DNA of 64,000 nt from Zobellia uliginosa. GTDB lineage: Bacteria; Bacteroidota; Bacteroidia; Flavobacteriales; Flavobacteriaceae. Below are positions 42,973 to 52,747 of this stretch, piece after piece. The position numbers were made by a program, and so were the translations under genes. Numbering within the stretch: the first letter of the stretch is position 1; the number at the start of each line of letters is the position of its first letter. The notes beneath the pieces are model-generated. The model did no database searches. It saw only the letters and a program-made list of their open reading frames with translations, and was not told the DNA's origin. The stretch lies in assembly GCF_900156625.1 (NCBI RefSeq), contig NZ_FTOB01000004.1, forward strand, positions 844,672 through 908,671, read 5' to 3'.

Positions 42973-43926
42973 ATGGAATATCTCGATTTTGAACTCCCGA
43001 TAAAAGAGCTTGAAGAGCAGTTGGATAAATGCATGATTATCGGACAAGAAAGCGATGTTGATGTATCGGAAACCTGCAAGCAGATTGAAAAGAAATTGGC
43101 CGATACCCGAAAGGAAATCTACAAGAACCTTACCGCTTGGCAAAGGGTTCAGTTGTCAAGACATCCCAATAGACCTTATACCCTAGATTATATCAACGCC
43201 ATTTGTGGCGATACGTTTTTAGAGCTTCATGGCGATAGAAATGTAAAGGACGATAAGGCCATGATAGGGGGCTTGGGTAAAATCGGTGATCAGAGTTTTA
43301 TGTTCATCGGTCAACAAAAAGGATACAATACCAAGACCAGACAATACCGGAATTTCGGTATGGCAAACCCTGAGGGGTATCGAAAAGCCTTGCGCTTAAT
43401 GAAATCTGCCGAAAAATTCAATATACCTGTCGTATGCTTTATCGATACACCTGGTGGTGCTGCCGGTATTGAGGCGGAAGAGCGTGGTCAAGGCGAGGCG
43501 ATAGCCCGTAATATACTTGAGATGACACGTTTAAAGGTGCCCATTATAGTGGTCATTATTGGTGAAGGAGCCTCTGGTGGTGCCTTGGGCATAGGAGTAG
43601 GCGATAGGGTCCTTATGCTGGAAAACACTTGGTACTCCGTAATTTCACCTGAATCGTGTTCTTCCATTCTTTGGAGAAGTTGGGAGTATAAGGAAGTAGC
43701 TGCCGAAGCATTGAAACTTACCGCTACCGATATGAAAAAATTGAAATTGATCGACGAGATTGTCCGTGAGCCCGCAGGTGGAGCCCACGCCAATCGTGAA
43801 AAGACTTTTGAAGTCGTCAAGAATAAAATTGTGGCCCAATTTGAGGTATTGGAAAAGTTATCCCCAAAAGAATTGGTCAGTGCCCGAATGGATAAGTACG
43901 CTCAAATGGGTGTTTTTAACGGTTAA
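42973..43926 (+). CDS. accA: Acetyl-CoA carboxylase carboxyltransferase, alpha subunit
   Basis: The 317-residue protein matches AccA along its length: an N-terminal helical part ([16 protein letters not shown]), [32 protein letters not shown] and the oxyanion-forming crotonase-type loops [20 protein letters not shown] and [20 protein letters not shown]. It transfers carboxyl from biotin to acetyl-CoA with AccD, the first step of fatty acid synthesis. It lies behind its own -7 element and ends with an intrinsic terminator. Confidence 0.97.
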   Translation: MEYLDFELPIKELEEQLDKCMIIGQESDVDVSETCKQIEKKLADTRKEIYKNLTAWQRVQLSRHPNRPYTLDYINAICGDTFLELHGDRNVKDDKAMIGGLGKIGDQSFMFIGQQKGYNTKTRQYRNFGMANPEGYRKALRLMKSAEKFNIPVVCFIDTPGGAAGIEAEERGQGEAIARNILEMTRLKVPIIVVIIGEGASGGALGIGVGDRVLMLENTWYSVISPESCSSILWRSWEYKEVAAEALKLTATDMKKLKLIDEIVREPAGGAHANREKTFEVVKNKIVAQFEVLEKLSPKELVSARMDKYAQMGVFNG

Positions 43927-43950
43927 CGGGCGCATTTCACAAGCCGGTCA

Positions 43951-43984
43951 AAATCTGAAGGAAACTTTCTTCAGATTTTTTTTG
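43951..43984 (+). terminator. Intrinsic terminator after accA
   Basis: AAATCTGAAG (43951-43960) pairs with CTTCAGATTT (43969-43978) over an 8-base loop, followed by T to 43984. Confidence 0.88.
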
Positions 43985-44081
43985 TTATCAACATAAAATC
44001 GTAACTTATTAACAGGGGAATGTTGATTACCTGTGAATTATACTTCATTTTTTTAGTCACTTAATTGCATATTTTCGTACA

Positions 44082-45629
44082 ATGGAAAAAATTAATCCGG
44101 TCATAGGTCGCAAAATTGATAAATCTACCTTGATCAACTTGGAGCGAGGTAAGATACCGCCGCAATCTGTTGATTTAGAAGAGGTTGTGCTCGGTGCTAT
44201 GATGATTGATAAAAAGGGCGTAGATGAAGTTATTGATATTCTACATCCTGATGTTTTCTACAAAGATGCCCATAGGTACATCTATGAGGCCATCTTTAAG
44301 TTGTTTGAAAGTTCAGAACCGGTCGATTTATTAACCGTTTCGTCACAATTGAAGAAAGATGGTCGTTTAGAGGCCGTAGGTGGTGATTTCTACCTTATAA
44401 AACTGACGCAAAAAGTAGCTTCTTCGGCGCATATCGAGTTTCATGCGCGGATTATCCTTCAGAAGTTTATACAGCGTAGCCTTATTAAAATCTCCAATGA
44501 AATCATCGAAGAGGCCTATGATGAGTCTACCGATGTTTTCGATTTATTGGACAGTGCGGAATCTAAGCTTTACGACGTTACCCAAGGTAACCTGAAGCGT
44601 TCTGCCGAAACTGCCATGGATTTGGTAATTCAGGCAAAGAAAAAAATTGAGGAGATTTCCAACAAAGAAGGTATGAGCGGTATCGCTACCGGATTTGATA
44701 AACTCGATAAACTGACCTCGGGTTGGCAGCCCAGTGACTTGATCATTGTAGCGGCACGTCCCGGTATGGGTAAAACGGCCCTTACCTTGTCTATGGCAAG
44801 GAATATTGCGGTAGACGGTGGTCAAGCCGTTGCGTTTTTCTCCTGTGAGATGTCTTCCGTACAGTTGATTACCCGTCTTATTTCTTCGGAAACAGGACTC
44901 TCATCGGAAAAATTGAGGACGGGAAAGCTGGAGAAGCATGAGTGGGAACAGTTGAACGTAAAAGTAAAGGCGCTTGAAAAGGCCCCCTTGTTCATCGATG
45001 ATACCCCGTCTTTATCCATTTTCGATTTACGGGCCAAGGCGAGACGTTTGGCTTCGCAGCATGATATCAAGATCATTATAATTGACTACTTACAGCTAAT
45101 GACGGCCGGTGGTACTGGAAAGGGAGGTAACCGTGAACAGGAAATCTCGACCATTTCACGTAACCTCAAGGCCTTGGCAAAAGAATTGAACATACCGGTT
45201 ATTGCACTGTCACAGCTATCCCGTGCGGTTGAAACCCGTGGGGGTAGTAAAAGACCCTTGCTTTCCGATTTACGTGAATCGGGTGCGATCGAGCAGGATG
45301 CGGATATTGTATCCTTTATTTTCCGTCCCGAATACTACAAAATCGATGAATGGGATGATGAGGAACGAAGCCCGACACAAGGACAGGCGGAATTTATCGT
45401 GGCCAAACACCGTAACGGTGGACTTGAGAACATTCGTCTGAAGTTTATCGGAAATCTCGGTAAGTTCGATAACCTTGATGACTTTGATTCTCCCTTTGAG
45501 TTTCAGTCTAAAATGAACGAGAACGAAGACAATCCGTTCATTACAAAGAACCTGCCCGATGCCAACCAGGCTTTCGGTAGTTCTATGAACGACTTGAACG
45601 CGGATGACGACAACGATGTTCCGTTTTAA
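44082..45629 (+). CDS. dnaB: Replicative DNA helicase
   Basis: The 515-residue protein is a full DnaB. The N-terminal helical domain includes PPQSVDLEEVVLGAMMIDK (26-44). The linker and the RecA-like domain start around residue 195. Walker A is ARPGMGKT (225-232), Walker B is IIIIDYLQLM (331-340), and the late GGSKRPLLSDLRESGAIEQD and HRNGGL finger are present. It unwinds DNA ahead of the replisome. The C-terminal tail is acidic, rich in Asn and Asp (NADDDNDVPF). The start at 44082 gives the expected length. Confidence 0.97.
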   Translation: MEKINPVIGRKIDKSTLINLERGKIPPQSVDLEEVVLGAMMIDKKGVDEVIDILHPDVFYKDAHRYIYEAIFKLFESSEPVDLLTVSSQLKKDGRLEAVGGDFYLIKLTQKVASSAHIEFHARIILQKFIQRSLIKISNEIIEEAYDESTDVFDLLDSAESKLYDVTQGNLKRSAETAMDLVIQAKKKIEEISNKEGMSGIATGFDKLDKLTSGWQPSDLIIVAARPGMGKTALTLSMARNIAVDGGQAVAFFSCEMSSVQLITRLISSETGLSSEKLRTGKLEKHEWEQLNVKVKALEKAPLFIDDTPSLSIFDLRAKARRLASQHDIKIIIIDYLQLMTAGGTGKGGNREQEISTISRNLKALAKELNIPVIALSQLSRAVETRGGSKRPLLSDLRESGAIEQDADIVSFIFRPEYYKIDEWDDEERSPTQGQAEFIVAKHRNGGLENIRLKFIGNLGKFDNLDDFDSPFEFQSKMNENEDNPFITKNLPDANQAFGSSMNDLNADDDNDVPF

Positions 45630-45737
45630 GGCCTGAATTGAAGATCCTACAACAAGTTTTTTAATAGCTTTAACTTAGGCGGTCATAATAAACGCGCTTT
45701 TTCAAGTATCTTTAGAAAAAATCAAAGTGCTAGAAAT

Positions 45738-47003
45738 ATGGTAAAATCGCTTTTGTCTACTCTTTTTATCTTGGTAGGTGTTTTGCAGGTTTCCGCTTCT
45801 GCCATTCTGATCCCTATGGATGCCGAAGGGCAGAAAGACCATCTCAAGGCATATGGTATCACCTATTGGGTGCTTTCCAAGCAGCAAAAGGTACAATGGC
45901 TCCTAAATTATAGGGGAGGTTCTTTTTTGTTGCCCGATGGTGAAGTCATAAGAAAGGAATGTCAGATACGTGGGGTTTCCTTTGAAATTTTGTCCGATAG
46001 TCAAACCGAAGGAATACTGAACGAAATAAGTAGCCCTTCCAAAAATCAAGATGCGGTCATTTTGGAGAAAGCTCCTAAGATTGCGGTGTATAGCCCCAAG
46101 GGAAACCAACCTTGGGACGACGCGGTGACCATGGTCTTGACCTATGCCGAAATTCCCTATGTAACGGTCTATGACGAAGAAGTGTTGGGTGATAAACTGG
46201 CGTTGTACGATTGGCTGCATTTGCACCACGAAGATTTTACCGGCCAATACGGCAAGTTTTACGGAGCTTATCGGGCGGCACCTTGGTACATAGAACAAAA
46301 GAAGGAGGCCGAAGCACTGGCCGAACGAATGGGGTTTTCTAAAGTTTCCGAAGTGAAAAGTGCCGTAGCCGAAAAGATTAGGGAGTACGTTATCGGGGGA
46401 GGCTTTATGTTCGCCATGTGTTCTGCTACCGATAGTTTTGATATAGCCCTTTCCGCCAAGGGAGTCGATATTTGTGAACCTATGTTCGACAACGACCCGA
46501 GCGATGCAAACTATCAAGGCAAGTTGAATTTTGATAGAACCTTTGCTTTTACCGATTTTACACTGGAGCGAAATCCCTTGAAATACGAGTTTTCGTCCAT
46601 AGACATGACAAGCAAGAGGGGCAATATATCTAAGGAATACGATTATTTTTCCTTAATGGACTTCTCCGCAAAATGGGATGCAGTACCCACCATGCTCTGT
46701 CAAAACCACACGGCCTTGGTCAAAGGTTTTATGGGGCAGACCACCTCGTTTATGAGGGAAGCGGTCAAATCGACCGTTTTGGTGCTCGGAGAAAACAAAC
46801 AAAATGGCGAGGCCCGTTACATTCATGGGGTAAAAGGAAAAGGTTTTTTTACCTTCTATGGCGGGCATGACCCGGAAGACTACCAACATAGGGTAGGTGA
46901 CCCGAAAACGGAATTGGAGCTACATCCCAATTCTCCCGGGTATCGTTTGATATTGAATAATGTATTGTTTCCGGCAGCTAGAAAAAAGAAGCAAAAGACC
47001 TAA
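45738..47003 (+). CDS. Secreted GATase-like protein (often labelled 'asparagine synthetase B')
   Basis: The 421-residue protein has a signal peptide (MVKSLLSTLFILVGVLQVSASA). From residue 110 it looks like a class-I glutamine-amidotransferase or ThuA-like fold: KIAVYSPKGNQPWDDAVTM at the start and GGGFMFAMCSATD with a Cys at the nucleophile-elbow position. Later His-containing segments are GGHDPEDYQHRVGDP. I see no asparagine synthetase domain (no N-terminal Cys2 GATase-II, no ATP-PPase motif), so that common database name seems wrong. The protein is cell-envelope located; function unknown. It follows dnaB on the same strand. Confidence 0.7.
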   Translation: MVKSLLSTLFILVGVLQVSASAILIPMDAEGQKDHLKAYGITYWVLSKQQKVQWLLNYRGGSFLLPDGEVIRKECQIRGVSFEILSDSQTEGILNEISSPSKNQDAVILEKAPKIAVYSPKGNQPWDDAVTMVLTYAEIPYVTVYDEEVLGDKLALYDWLHLHHEDFTGQYGKFYGAYRAAPWYIEQKKEAEALAERMGFSKVSEVKSAVAEKIREYVIGGGFMFAMCSATDSFDIALSAKGVDICEPMFDNDPSDANYQGKLNFDRTFAFTDFTLERNPLKYEFSSIDMTSKRGNISKEYDYFSLMDFSAKWDAVPTMLCQNHTALVKGFMGQTTSFMREAVKSTVLVLGENKQNGEARYIHGVKGKGFFTFYGGHDPEDYQHRVGDPKTELELHPNSPGYRLILNNVLFPAARKKKQKT

Positions 47004-47046
47004 ACTGAGTAGATTCCCTTGTGTTCGTGGATTCAACTTCCGCCAA

Positions 47047-49242
47047 TCAATAACAATCCATTTTGATCTGTTTGCGGTTTTGGTAATGACTGAGGTCTTT
47101 GCCCAAGTATTCATTGCTTAACAGTTGCAGTTCTTCGAGCACTTCTTTTTGCATGGCTATGGATCCACAGATCATAATGCATCCTTTGTTTTTTAAGACA
47201 TCTAAAAACAAGTCCTTATCTCGTTGGATTAAGTTCTGAACGTACATTTTTTCAGCTTGTTGACGCGAATAGGCCGTTTTAAAATCGGTTAATTTACCTT
47301 CTCGAATGGCCTTGTCGATATAATCTTTATACAGGTCGAACGAATCCTTAGTTCTCGCTCCCCAATACAAATGGATTTCCCTTCTTTTGACATTCTCCTG
47401 TATCATTCCCAAAAAAGGACCAATGCCGGTACCTGTGGCGATAAACACGATTTTTTTGGCGTGCTTTGGAAAATGGAAATTCCTATTGTTTACCACGGTA
47501 GCGGTGAGTTTTTCGCCTTGCCTCAGTTGGTGTAGATAGTTGGAACATAAGCCTTTGTCGTGTCTTCGGATGCTGATTACCAGCGTGTCCGTATTTACCT
47601 TGCCAATGGAATATAAGCGCTCGCGAGCCCCTTCGGTGGGTACTACCGATAACAGATCACCTGAAACAGGTTTTGACCCATTCAGGTTTTTAAGGCTTAA
47701 AAGGAAGGTATCCTCTTCGGGGAGTTCCGCTTTATGAATGACCTTAAAGGTAGATGCCGGTTTTGAACTGCCGAGCAATTTTGGTTTTTCCAAATGAATG
47801 GATAGGTCCATTTTCTTTGACCAGGCCATAAACCAATTATTGAAAGATTCAAAAGATTGGTCGTTGACCGTAAATACCTCGTGTAGGGCGATACCTTTAT
47901 CGGAGGCTTCTAAGGCGGTATGGGTTTCGTAGGCAAATTGACAGAAATTGGGGTAGGCCGTCGAACCAAAGCCTACAACGCTAAAATCAAAAGCTTGTTT
48001 CTGCCGATGTTTTTTGACCAGTTGTATAAACTTCTCTCCCGAAGCGGGGGCTTCCCCTTGTCCGTACGTAGCCGTAATAACGACCAAATGCTCCATTTTT
48101 TTGAAAAGGGAGTACTGGTTCATCAGGGCCAGATGGCTTTTCTTTCCTGCGGATAATAGTTGTTTGTGAAATTCTTGGGCAAATTGAAGGGTACTGCCTG
48201 CTTCCGTTCCTACCAAGACTATATATTCACTTTCATGTTTTGCATATGCATTTTTGATTTTGGTTTTAGGCCTTCTGAAGTATACGATAAAGCCCGTTAC
48301 CGTTAAAAAAGGGATGGCCAAGCTTCCGAAACCGAGTACTATAGACCAAATAATGCTTCCTTCCCCGGTATGCAAAACCCTTGCCCATGACGACATGACC
48401 TGAAGGCCAGGGTATTTTTCTTCGGCAAGAACCTCTCCGGTAACTTGGTTGAGATATACTTCCCTGTCCTTTAACCGAATGATATAATAGTCTTCTACAA
48501 ATTCCGAAAAGGGATATTCCAATTCACGAAGCTCGGATAGGGGCGTGTTTCTGAACAGGTCAAATTGCGTGTATTCTCTTATAGGTTCCTCTTGAATAGA
48601 ATCAAAATCGACTTGCAATGAAACTTTGGGATCGGGTATAACATCAAAGCGAAGCAAGGAAAGGTATACTCCCGTTAGGGCTAATACCAAAAGCGGAATT
48701 AGGGTCCATCTTGCATATACAACGTGGTGGTATTGAGAAAAGTTCTCGCGAACAACAGGCGCAAAAAATTGCTTGTAGCCCCCTTGTCTCTTTGCAATGA
48801 GCACTATGCCCGAAATACTGATGAGAATTAAAAGAAAAGAGGCGAAGCCAATGAGAAAACGTCCAGTGGATTTCAAAAAAAGAGAGCGGTGGAGGTTGGT
48901 GGCAAATTGAAAGAAGGGCTTTTTTTGAATAAGGCTCCCCAATTTTTCACCAGTAAATGGATCGATGTAAAACTCATCGTTCTTTCCATCTACGATGGCC
49001 GTGGCACTAACAAAACCGTTTCGGTCGCGCTTAACGGCCAAGACTTCTTCATATTTCGTATGGATATGCCCAAGGGTTTCGGCCAATGAAAGTTCATCGG
49101 CCCCGGAAACACTGTAGGGTTCAATTTTGTTCAAAATTGGCTCTACGGCAAGAATAACACCGGTAACCGATGCTATCAATAGAAAAATAGACGAGGCAAT
49201 GGCAAATACCAAATGGCTATACCTCCATACCGATACCATCAT
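47047..49242 (-). CDS. PepSY membrane protein fused to flavodoxin and ferredoxin-reductase modules (XusC-like)
   Basis: The 731-residue protein has an N-terminal PepSY-TM part with four membrane helices (WRYSHLVFAIASSIFLLIAS, FLIGFASFLLILISIS, WTLIPLLVLALTGVYLSLL, FGSLAIPFLTVTGFIVYF) and two periplasmic PepSY loops. Residues of about 340-480 are a flavodoxin domain (LVGTEAGSTLQFAQE, TATYGQGEAPASG). Residues of about 515-731 are a CysJ-type FAD/NADPH reductase (RLYSIGK for FAD, FIATGTGIGPFLGM and CGSIAMQKEV for NADPH). It looks like a self-contained electron path from cytosolic NADPH to periplasmic ferric siderophore. It is the last gene of the iron locus and stands 5 bases after the DUF2271 gene. 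Confidence 0.9.
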   Translation of the reverse strand: MMVSVWRYSHLVFAIASSIFLLIASVTGVILAVEPILNKIEPYSVSGADELSLAETLGHIHTKYEEVLAVKRDRNGFVSATAIVDGKNDEFYIDPFTGEKLGSLIQKKPFFQFATNLHRSLFLKSTGRFLIGFASFLLILISISGIVLIAKRQGGYKQFFAPVVRENFSQYHHVVYARWTLIPLLVLALTGVYLSLLRFDVIPDPKVSLQVDFDSIQEEPIREYTQFDLFRNTPLSELRELEYPFSEFVEDYYIIRLKDREVYLNQVTGEVLAEEKYPGLQVMSSWARVLHTGEGSIIWSIVLGFGSLAIPFLTVTGFIVYFRRPKTKIKNAYAKHESEYIVLVGTEAGSTLQFAQEFHKQLLSAGKKSHLALMNQYSLFKKMEHLVVITATYGQGEAPASGEKFIQLVKKHRQKQAFDFSVVGFGSTAYPNFCQFAYETHTALEASDKGIALHEVFTVNDQSFESFNNWFMAWSKKMDLSIHLEKPKLLGSSKPASTFKVIHKAELPEEDTFLLSLKNLNGSKPVSGDLLSVVPTEGARERLYSIGKVNTDTLVISIRRHDKGLCSNYLHQLRQGEKLTATVVNNRNFHFPKHAKKIVFIATGTGIGPFLGMIQENVKRREIHLYWGARTKDSFDLYKDYIDKAIREGKLTDFKTAYSRQQAEKMYVQNLIQRDKDLFLDVLKNKGCIMICGSIAMQKEVLEELQLLSNEYLGKDLSHYQNRKQIKMDCY

Positions 49243-49247
49243 AAAAA

Positions 49248-49745
49248 CTATCTATTAGGTACCATTCTAATGTAACGGATGTAACCCTTTCCGTTTACCT
49301 TATCCTTTATGGTAGCCGAGTTCAATTCAATTTCCGCATCTACGGCGTAATATTCTTGGTTTTCTACGGCGGACTCAAAACGAACTTTATAACCAGCGTC
49401 TATGTGCGAAGCGTTAAAGCCTAAAGAAATTACGTTTCGCTCACCGTTTCCAATTGTAGCGCCCGAAAGGGCATCTACGTTTTCACCGATGCCATCGGTG
49501 AAGTTCCACCAGTTTTTTAAATCGGGAAACCACTCTTTGTCATCTCCTTGAATGTATAAGGTTTTTTCGTATTTTCCTTCAGGATTGATCAACGAAACCA
49601 CAACATAGGCCTTTTCGCCCGTGTAGTTGGTCATTTGAATCATACATTTGTAACTTACTTCCGCTTCCTTAATAAAAGAAGATAATAGAAAGATTGCAGA
49701 TGCCAAACCTAAGGCCCCAACGGTCTTTATTACGATATTTTTCAT
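49248..49745 (-). CDS. DUF2271 periplasmic protein
   Basis: The 165-residue protein has an N-terminal hydrophobic segment (VIKTVGALGLASAIFLLSS). Residues of about 28-165 are a beta-rich DUF2271 domain (YKCMIQMTNYTGEKAYVVVS, DALSGATIG near residue 92, YIRYIRMVP at the end). DUF2271 often follows PepSY reductases; here it is encoded separately, six bases behind the ankyrin gene and five before the PepSY gene. The role in iron uptake is inferred from the locus. Confidence 0.8.
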   Translation of the reverse strand: MKNIVIKTVGALGLASAIFLLSSFIKEAEVSYKCMIQMTNYTGEKAYVVVSLINPEGKYEKTLYIQGDDKEWFPDLKNWWNFTDGIGENVDALSGATIGNGERNVISLGFNASHIDAGYKVRFESAVENQEYYAVDAEIELNSATIKDKVNGKGYIRYIRMVPNR

Positions 49746-49751
49746 GGAATT

Positions 49752-51263
49752 TTAGTTTAAAAATTGAAGGTTTACCTTGTTTTTGGCCAATAGCTCGTTC
49801 TCACTGGCCAAGTCGTGTGCAGTTTCACCAAATTCGGTAGTGGACTTAAGGTCTGCCCCGTTCTTTATCAAATACTTTAGTATTTCTGCATTTTCAGTCT
49901 TCATGGCCGCATAATGCAAGGGGGTATTTCCATCTTTGTCCTTGCCATTGATGTCCGCGCCAAATGCACTTACTTTTTGCAGTAGGTCCAAGTTGTTTTT
50001 CGAAACGGCCAAATGCCATACCGAGCTATTATCGGCTTGTAATTGTTTAAAGTCAAAACCTTTGGCTTTTAATGCGGCCACCTTGGCATCGAAATCACGT
50101 GGCTTGCCCCGGCTACCGAAAAGATAGGCGGCAAGATTGTTTCCTTTATTGTCCTTGACCTGAACATCGGCGCCTTTAGAGATCAAGTAAGACACAACAT
50201 CGGTACTGTTGTTTTGAAGGGCTAGGGCCAAGGCCGTTTGTCCTTTGCTATCGGAATGATCGATTTTCTTTGTTTTTTCGGCCAGGTATTTTACAATGCT
50301 AAGCTCGTTTCTTGCTGCAGCTTTTAAAAGGGGGGTATTCCCTTCTTCATCTACGGCATTGGGGTCAACACCTTTTTCTTCGAAATACTTAAAAACCTTG
50401 ATGTCTTTCGATGAACTGGCTAAATTATGCAGTGGGTTTTCTCCCTTTTTTGTGCTTATATTGGCATTGAGGCCCAATCCCTCTAAATACTTAAAAAGTT
50501 CCACGGAAGCACCCCTTCCTTTACTGGCAAAGAAAATGGCATTTTCACCGGTCGATTCATTTTTTGCCGTAGACACCCCTCGTTTAACTAATTCCTTAAG
50601 AATATCGATATTTCCACCTTGGGCGGCATAATGGAATGCGCCATTTCCGTGGTCGTCCACACTGTTTAGGTTTAGGCCTTTTCCAATAAAATAATCTACA
50701 ACATCTAGGTTTTTGGCCCTTCCAACAGCAGTTAGCAGGGCGTTTTTCCCATGATGGTCTTTCTCCTTTTTCAAATCGACACCCCCTTCGATGAATGCGT
50801 CATAGATGGCGGTGTTCTCTTGTCCTGTTGCCGCGGTGAACGAAATAGGGCCATATCCGTGGGAATCCACAAGGTCTAGCTTGGCGCCTTTATCTATTAA
50901 ATATTTTACGAGCTCAAGATTACCACTTGAAGCCGCCCAAAATACATAGGTTCGGGAATCGTGGGTGCGCTTGTTGATGTCGTTGCCTTGGTCCATCAAA
51001 AACTGAACGGTGCTAATCGGGTTTTTACTGAAAATGGCGAAGGTCGTGGCGTCAAAGCCACCACGGTTAGCTTCGGTAACCGAATGGCCTTCTTTTATGG
51101 TGGCCTGAATGGTACCGATACTAGGTTGTTTTTCCCAGTAGTCTTTATTTAAAAACGGATTAGGGTCGCGCGGCGCATTGCGTTGGGCCATGGCACTTAC
51201 TGAAACAAGGGCGAAACCGAGTACTAAGGTCAGGGTTCTAAGTAAATTTATTTTCATGTTCAT
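49752..51263 (-). CDS. Secreted ankyrin-repeat protein
   Basis: The 503-residue protein has a signal peptide (about 1-26, ending SAMAQ). The rest is about a dozen ankyrin repeats of 32-34 residues, with motifs such as GNTPLLKAAARNELSIVKYL, GQTALALALQNNSTDVVSYL and GNTPLHYAAMKTENAEILKY. Secreted bacterial ankyrins usually act as binding scaffolds in the periplasm, in some cases near metal or peroxide proteins. The gene is tightly packed between DUF4374 (81 bases upstream) and DUF2271. Such a member of a siderophore locus is unusual; partner unknown. Confidence 0.88.
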   Translation of the reverse strand: MNMKINLLRTLTLVLGFALVSVSAMAQRNAPRDPNPFLNKDYWEKQPSIGTIQATIKEGHSVTEANRGGFDATTFAIFSKNPISTVQFLMDQGNDINKRTHDSRTYVFWAASSGNLELVKYLIDKGAKLDLVDSHGYGPISFTAATGQENTAIYDAFIEGGVDLKKEKDHHGKNALLTAVGRAKNLDVVDYFIGKGLNLNSVDDHGNGAFHYAAQGGNIDILKELVKRGVSTAKNESTGENAIFFASKGRGASVELFKYLEGLGLNANISTKKGENPLHNLASSSKDIKVFKYFEEKGVDPNAVDEEGNTPLLKAAARNELSIVKYLAEKTKKIDHSDSKGQTALALALQNNSTDVVSYLISKGADVQVKDNKGNNLAAYLFGSRGKPRDFDAKVAALKAKGFDFKQLQADNSSVWHLAVSKNNLDLLQKVSAFGADINGKDKDGNTPLHYAAMKTENAEILKYLIKNGADLKSTTEFGETAHDLASENELLAKNKVNLQFLN

Positions 51264-51344
51264 CGTAATAGGGTTTTAAATTGCTAAAACCATTACCGGG
51301 CCGTAGACCCGATAATGGCATATTGAAGCTGATAATTTTTAGGT

Positions 51345-52727
51345 TTACCAAGCGCCGATAAAGTGGCTTCCTTCGGCATTGACTAACTCGGCACCTTTCG
51401 TTACTGTACCGGTTTCGGTATCTATAACATAAATGTTTCCATTTTTTCCAACAGGAGCTTGTGTAAGATAGATTTCGTTTCCATCTACTGCATACCCTTG
51501 GTATTGGAATAATTCAAAATCTACCTCATAAGGAATATCGTTTATTGTGGTCGCTGTTTTTGCATTTAAGTCAACTAAGGCAAAAAAGCTTTCTCCTCTC
51601 CCCGAAATACCTTCTGCAGAACCATCATGACGGTAAGCCAGAACTGCCTTTCCGTTTGCTGCTGGTCTCCAGGCCAATACATATGCGCCTTCTACACCTA
51701 GGGCGTCATCTAAATTGAAGTCGTAAGAATCGTCATATTGGTTATTCGATCCAATTTTTAAGATATGTGAGCCTTCAGGGTCGCTCTGGTTGGCTTGGTA
51801 GACGCTTCCGTCATATAGAAAAGCGTTGATACTGCGGTATCCATTGGTGTTTCCACGGCCTATGCTTGAAGAGATGATAGTAGGGTTTAGCAAAGAAGGA
51901 TAGTCTAGGACTATGGTTTTAGCGCCTAAAACCTCATAATCTGTATCGCTTTCAACAGTGGCAGGGTCGACCTTGCTCACACGCGCCCCAATATACAGTT
52001 TATCTCCGGCGGCATTAAGAACGGGCATATCGATTCTAGAGATATAATATCCTGCTGCAGATTCCTCCTCACTAAGGGTAATAACATGCTCTTGAAAGTT
52101 GTTGATTTGAGAATCTACCAAGTCTAAGGTAACTACGCCAATGGTCGAATTTGTATATAGGTAATTGTCATCGGTTACATCCTTAGGGGTATCGTTATCA
52201 TCCACTTGATGTTCCGTTGACACATAAACGGCAGCACCGGTTTTGTCCCCATCGAATAATTTGATCCATCGCGGTGCAGTACCTACATAAGGGGCTATAC
52301 TTATTTCCGATCCGGTAGGGGTAAACTTTCCTTCGCCCTCTACGATATATTTGGTGTAATTACCACCGGTATCCCCGGCATAGCTGATGTTGAAAATAGT
52401 ATTGCCATCTTCCGAAGCTTGCAGTCTGGCCGTTCGGTTAGACGGGGCCACAAAGCCGTTGTTAAACGGGTCTATTTGTACTGTTGGGTCTTTGGCGTCT
52501 TCGCTGCTTACGGAATAAATTAAGGTTCCGCCATTTCCATCACCTGGGTTTTCGCCCATTTTGGCTCCGGCAACGGTAATCCATCTAGATGCTTCCTCCT
52601 CTTGCTCCTCTTCCTGTTCTTCTTGATCGGGAGTTACGGTGTTATCATCGCTGCTACAGGCGGTCATTAAACCTATGGCAAATAACGCAGTGGCGTACGA
52701 TTTTAAGTTTAATAAGGGTCGTTTCAT
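51345..52727 (-). CDS. DUF4374 lipoprotein (XusB-like siderophore-binding protein)
   Basis: The 460-residue protein has a lipoprotein signal (MKRPLLNLKSYATALFAIGL, Cys 24) and an acidic SSDD just after the Cys, a surface-export signal. A Glu-rich spacer at about 35-46 precedes a beta-propeller-like body (WITVAGAKM, KFTPTGSEISIAP, YAVDGNEIYLTQAPVG). This fits DUF4374, the family of XusB, the surface lipoprotein that binds ferric enterobactin in Bacteroides. It is 20 bases downstream of the TonB receptor. Assignment to siderophore binding rests on family and context. Confidence 0.85.
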   Translation of the reverse strand: MKRPLLNLKSYATALFAIGLMTACSSDDNTVTPDQEEQEEEQEEEASRWITVAGAKMGENPGDGNGGTLIYSVSSEDAKDPTVQIDPFNNGFVAPSNRTARLQASEDGNTIFNISYAGDTGGNYTKYIVEGEGKFTPTGSEISIAPYVGTAPRWIKLFDGDKTGAAVYVSTEHQVDDNDTPKDVTDDNYLYTNSTIGVVTLDLVDSQINNFQEHVITLSEEESAAGYYISRIDMPVLNAAGDKLYIGARVSKVDPATVESDTDYEVLGAKTIVLDYPSLLNPTIISSSIGRGNTNGYRSINAFLYDGSVYQANQSDPEGSHILKIGSNNQYDDSYDFNLDDALGVEGAYVLAWRPAANGKAVLAYRHDGSAEGISGRGESFFALVDLNAKTATTINDIPYEVDFELFQYQGYAVDGNEIYLTQAPVGKNGNIYVIDTETGTVTKGAELVNAEGSHFIGAW

Positions 52728-52747
52728 AATAGAATCTATTTAGATAA

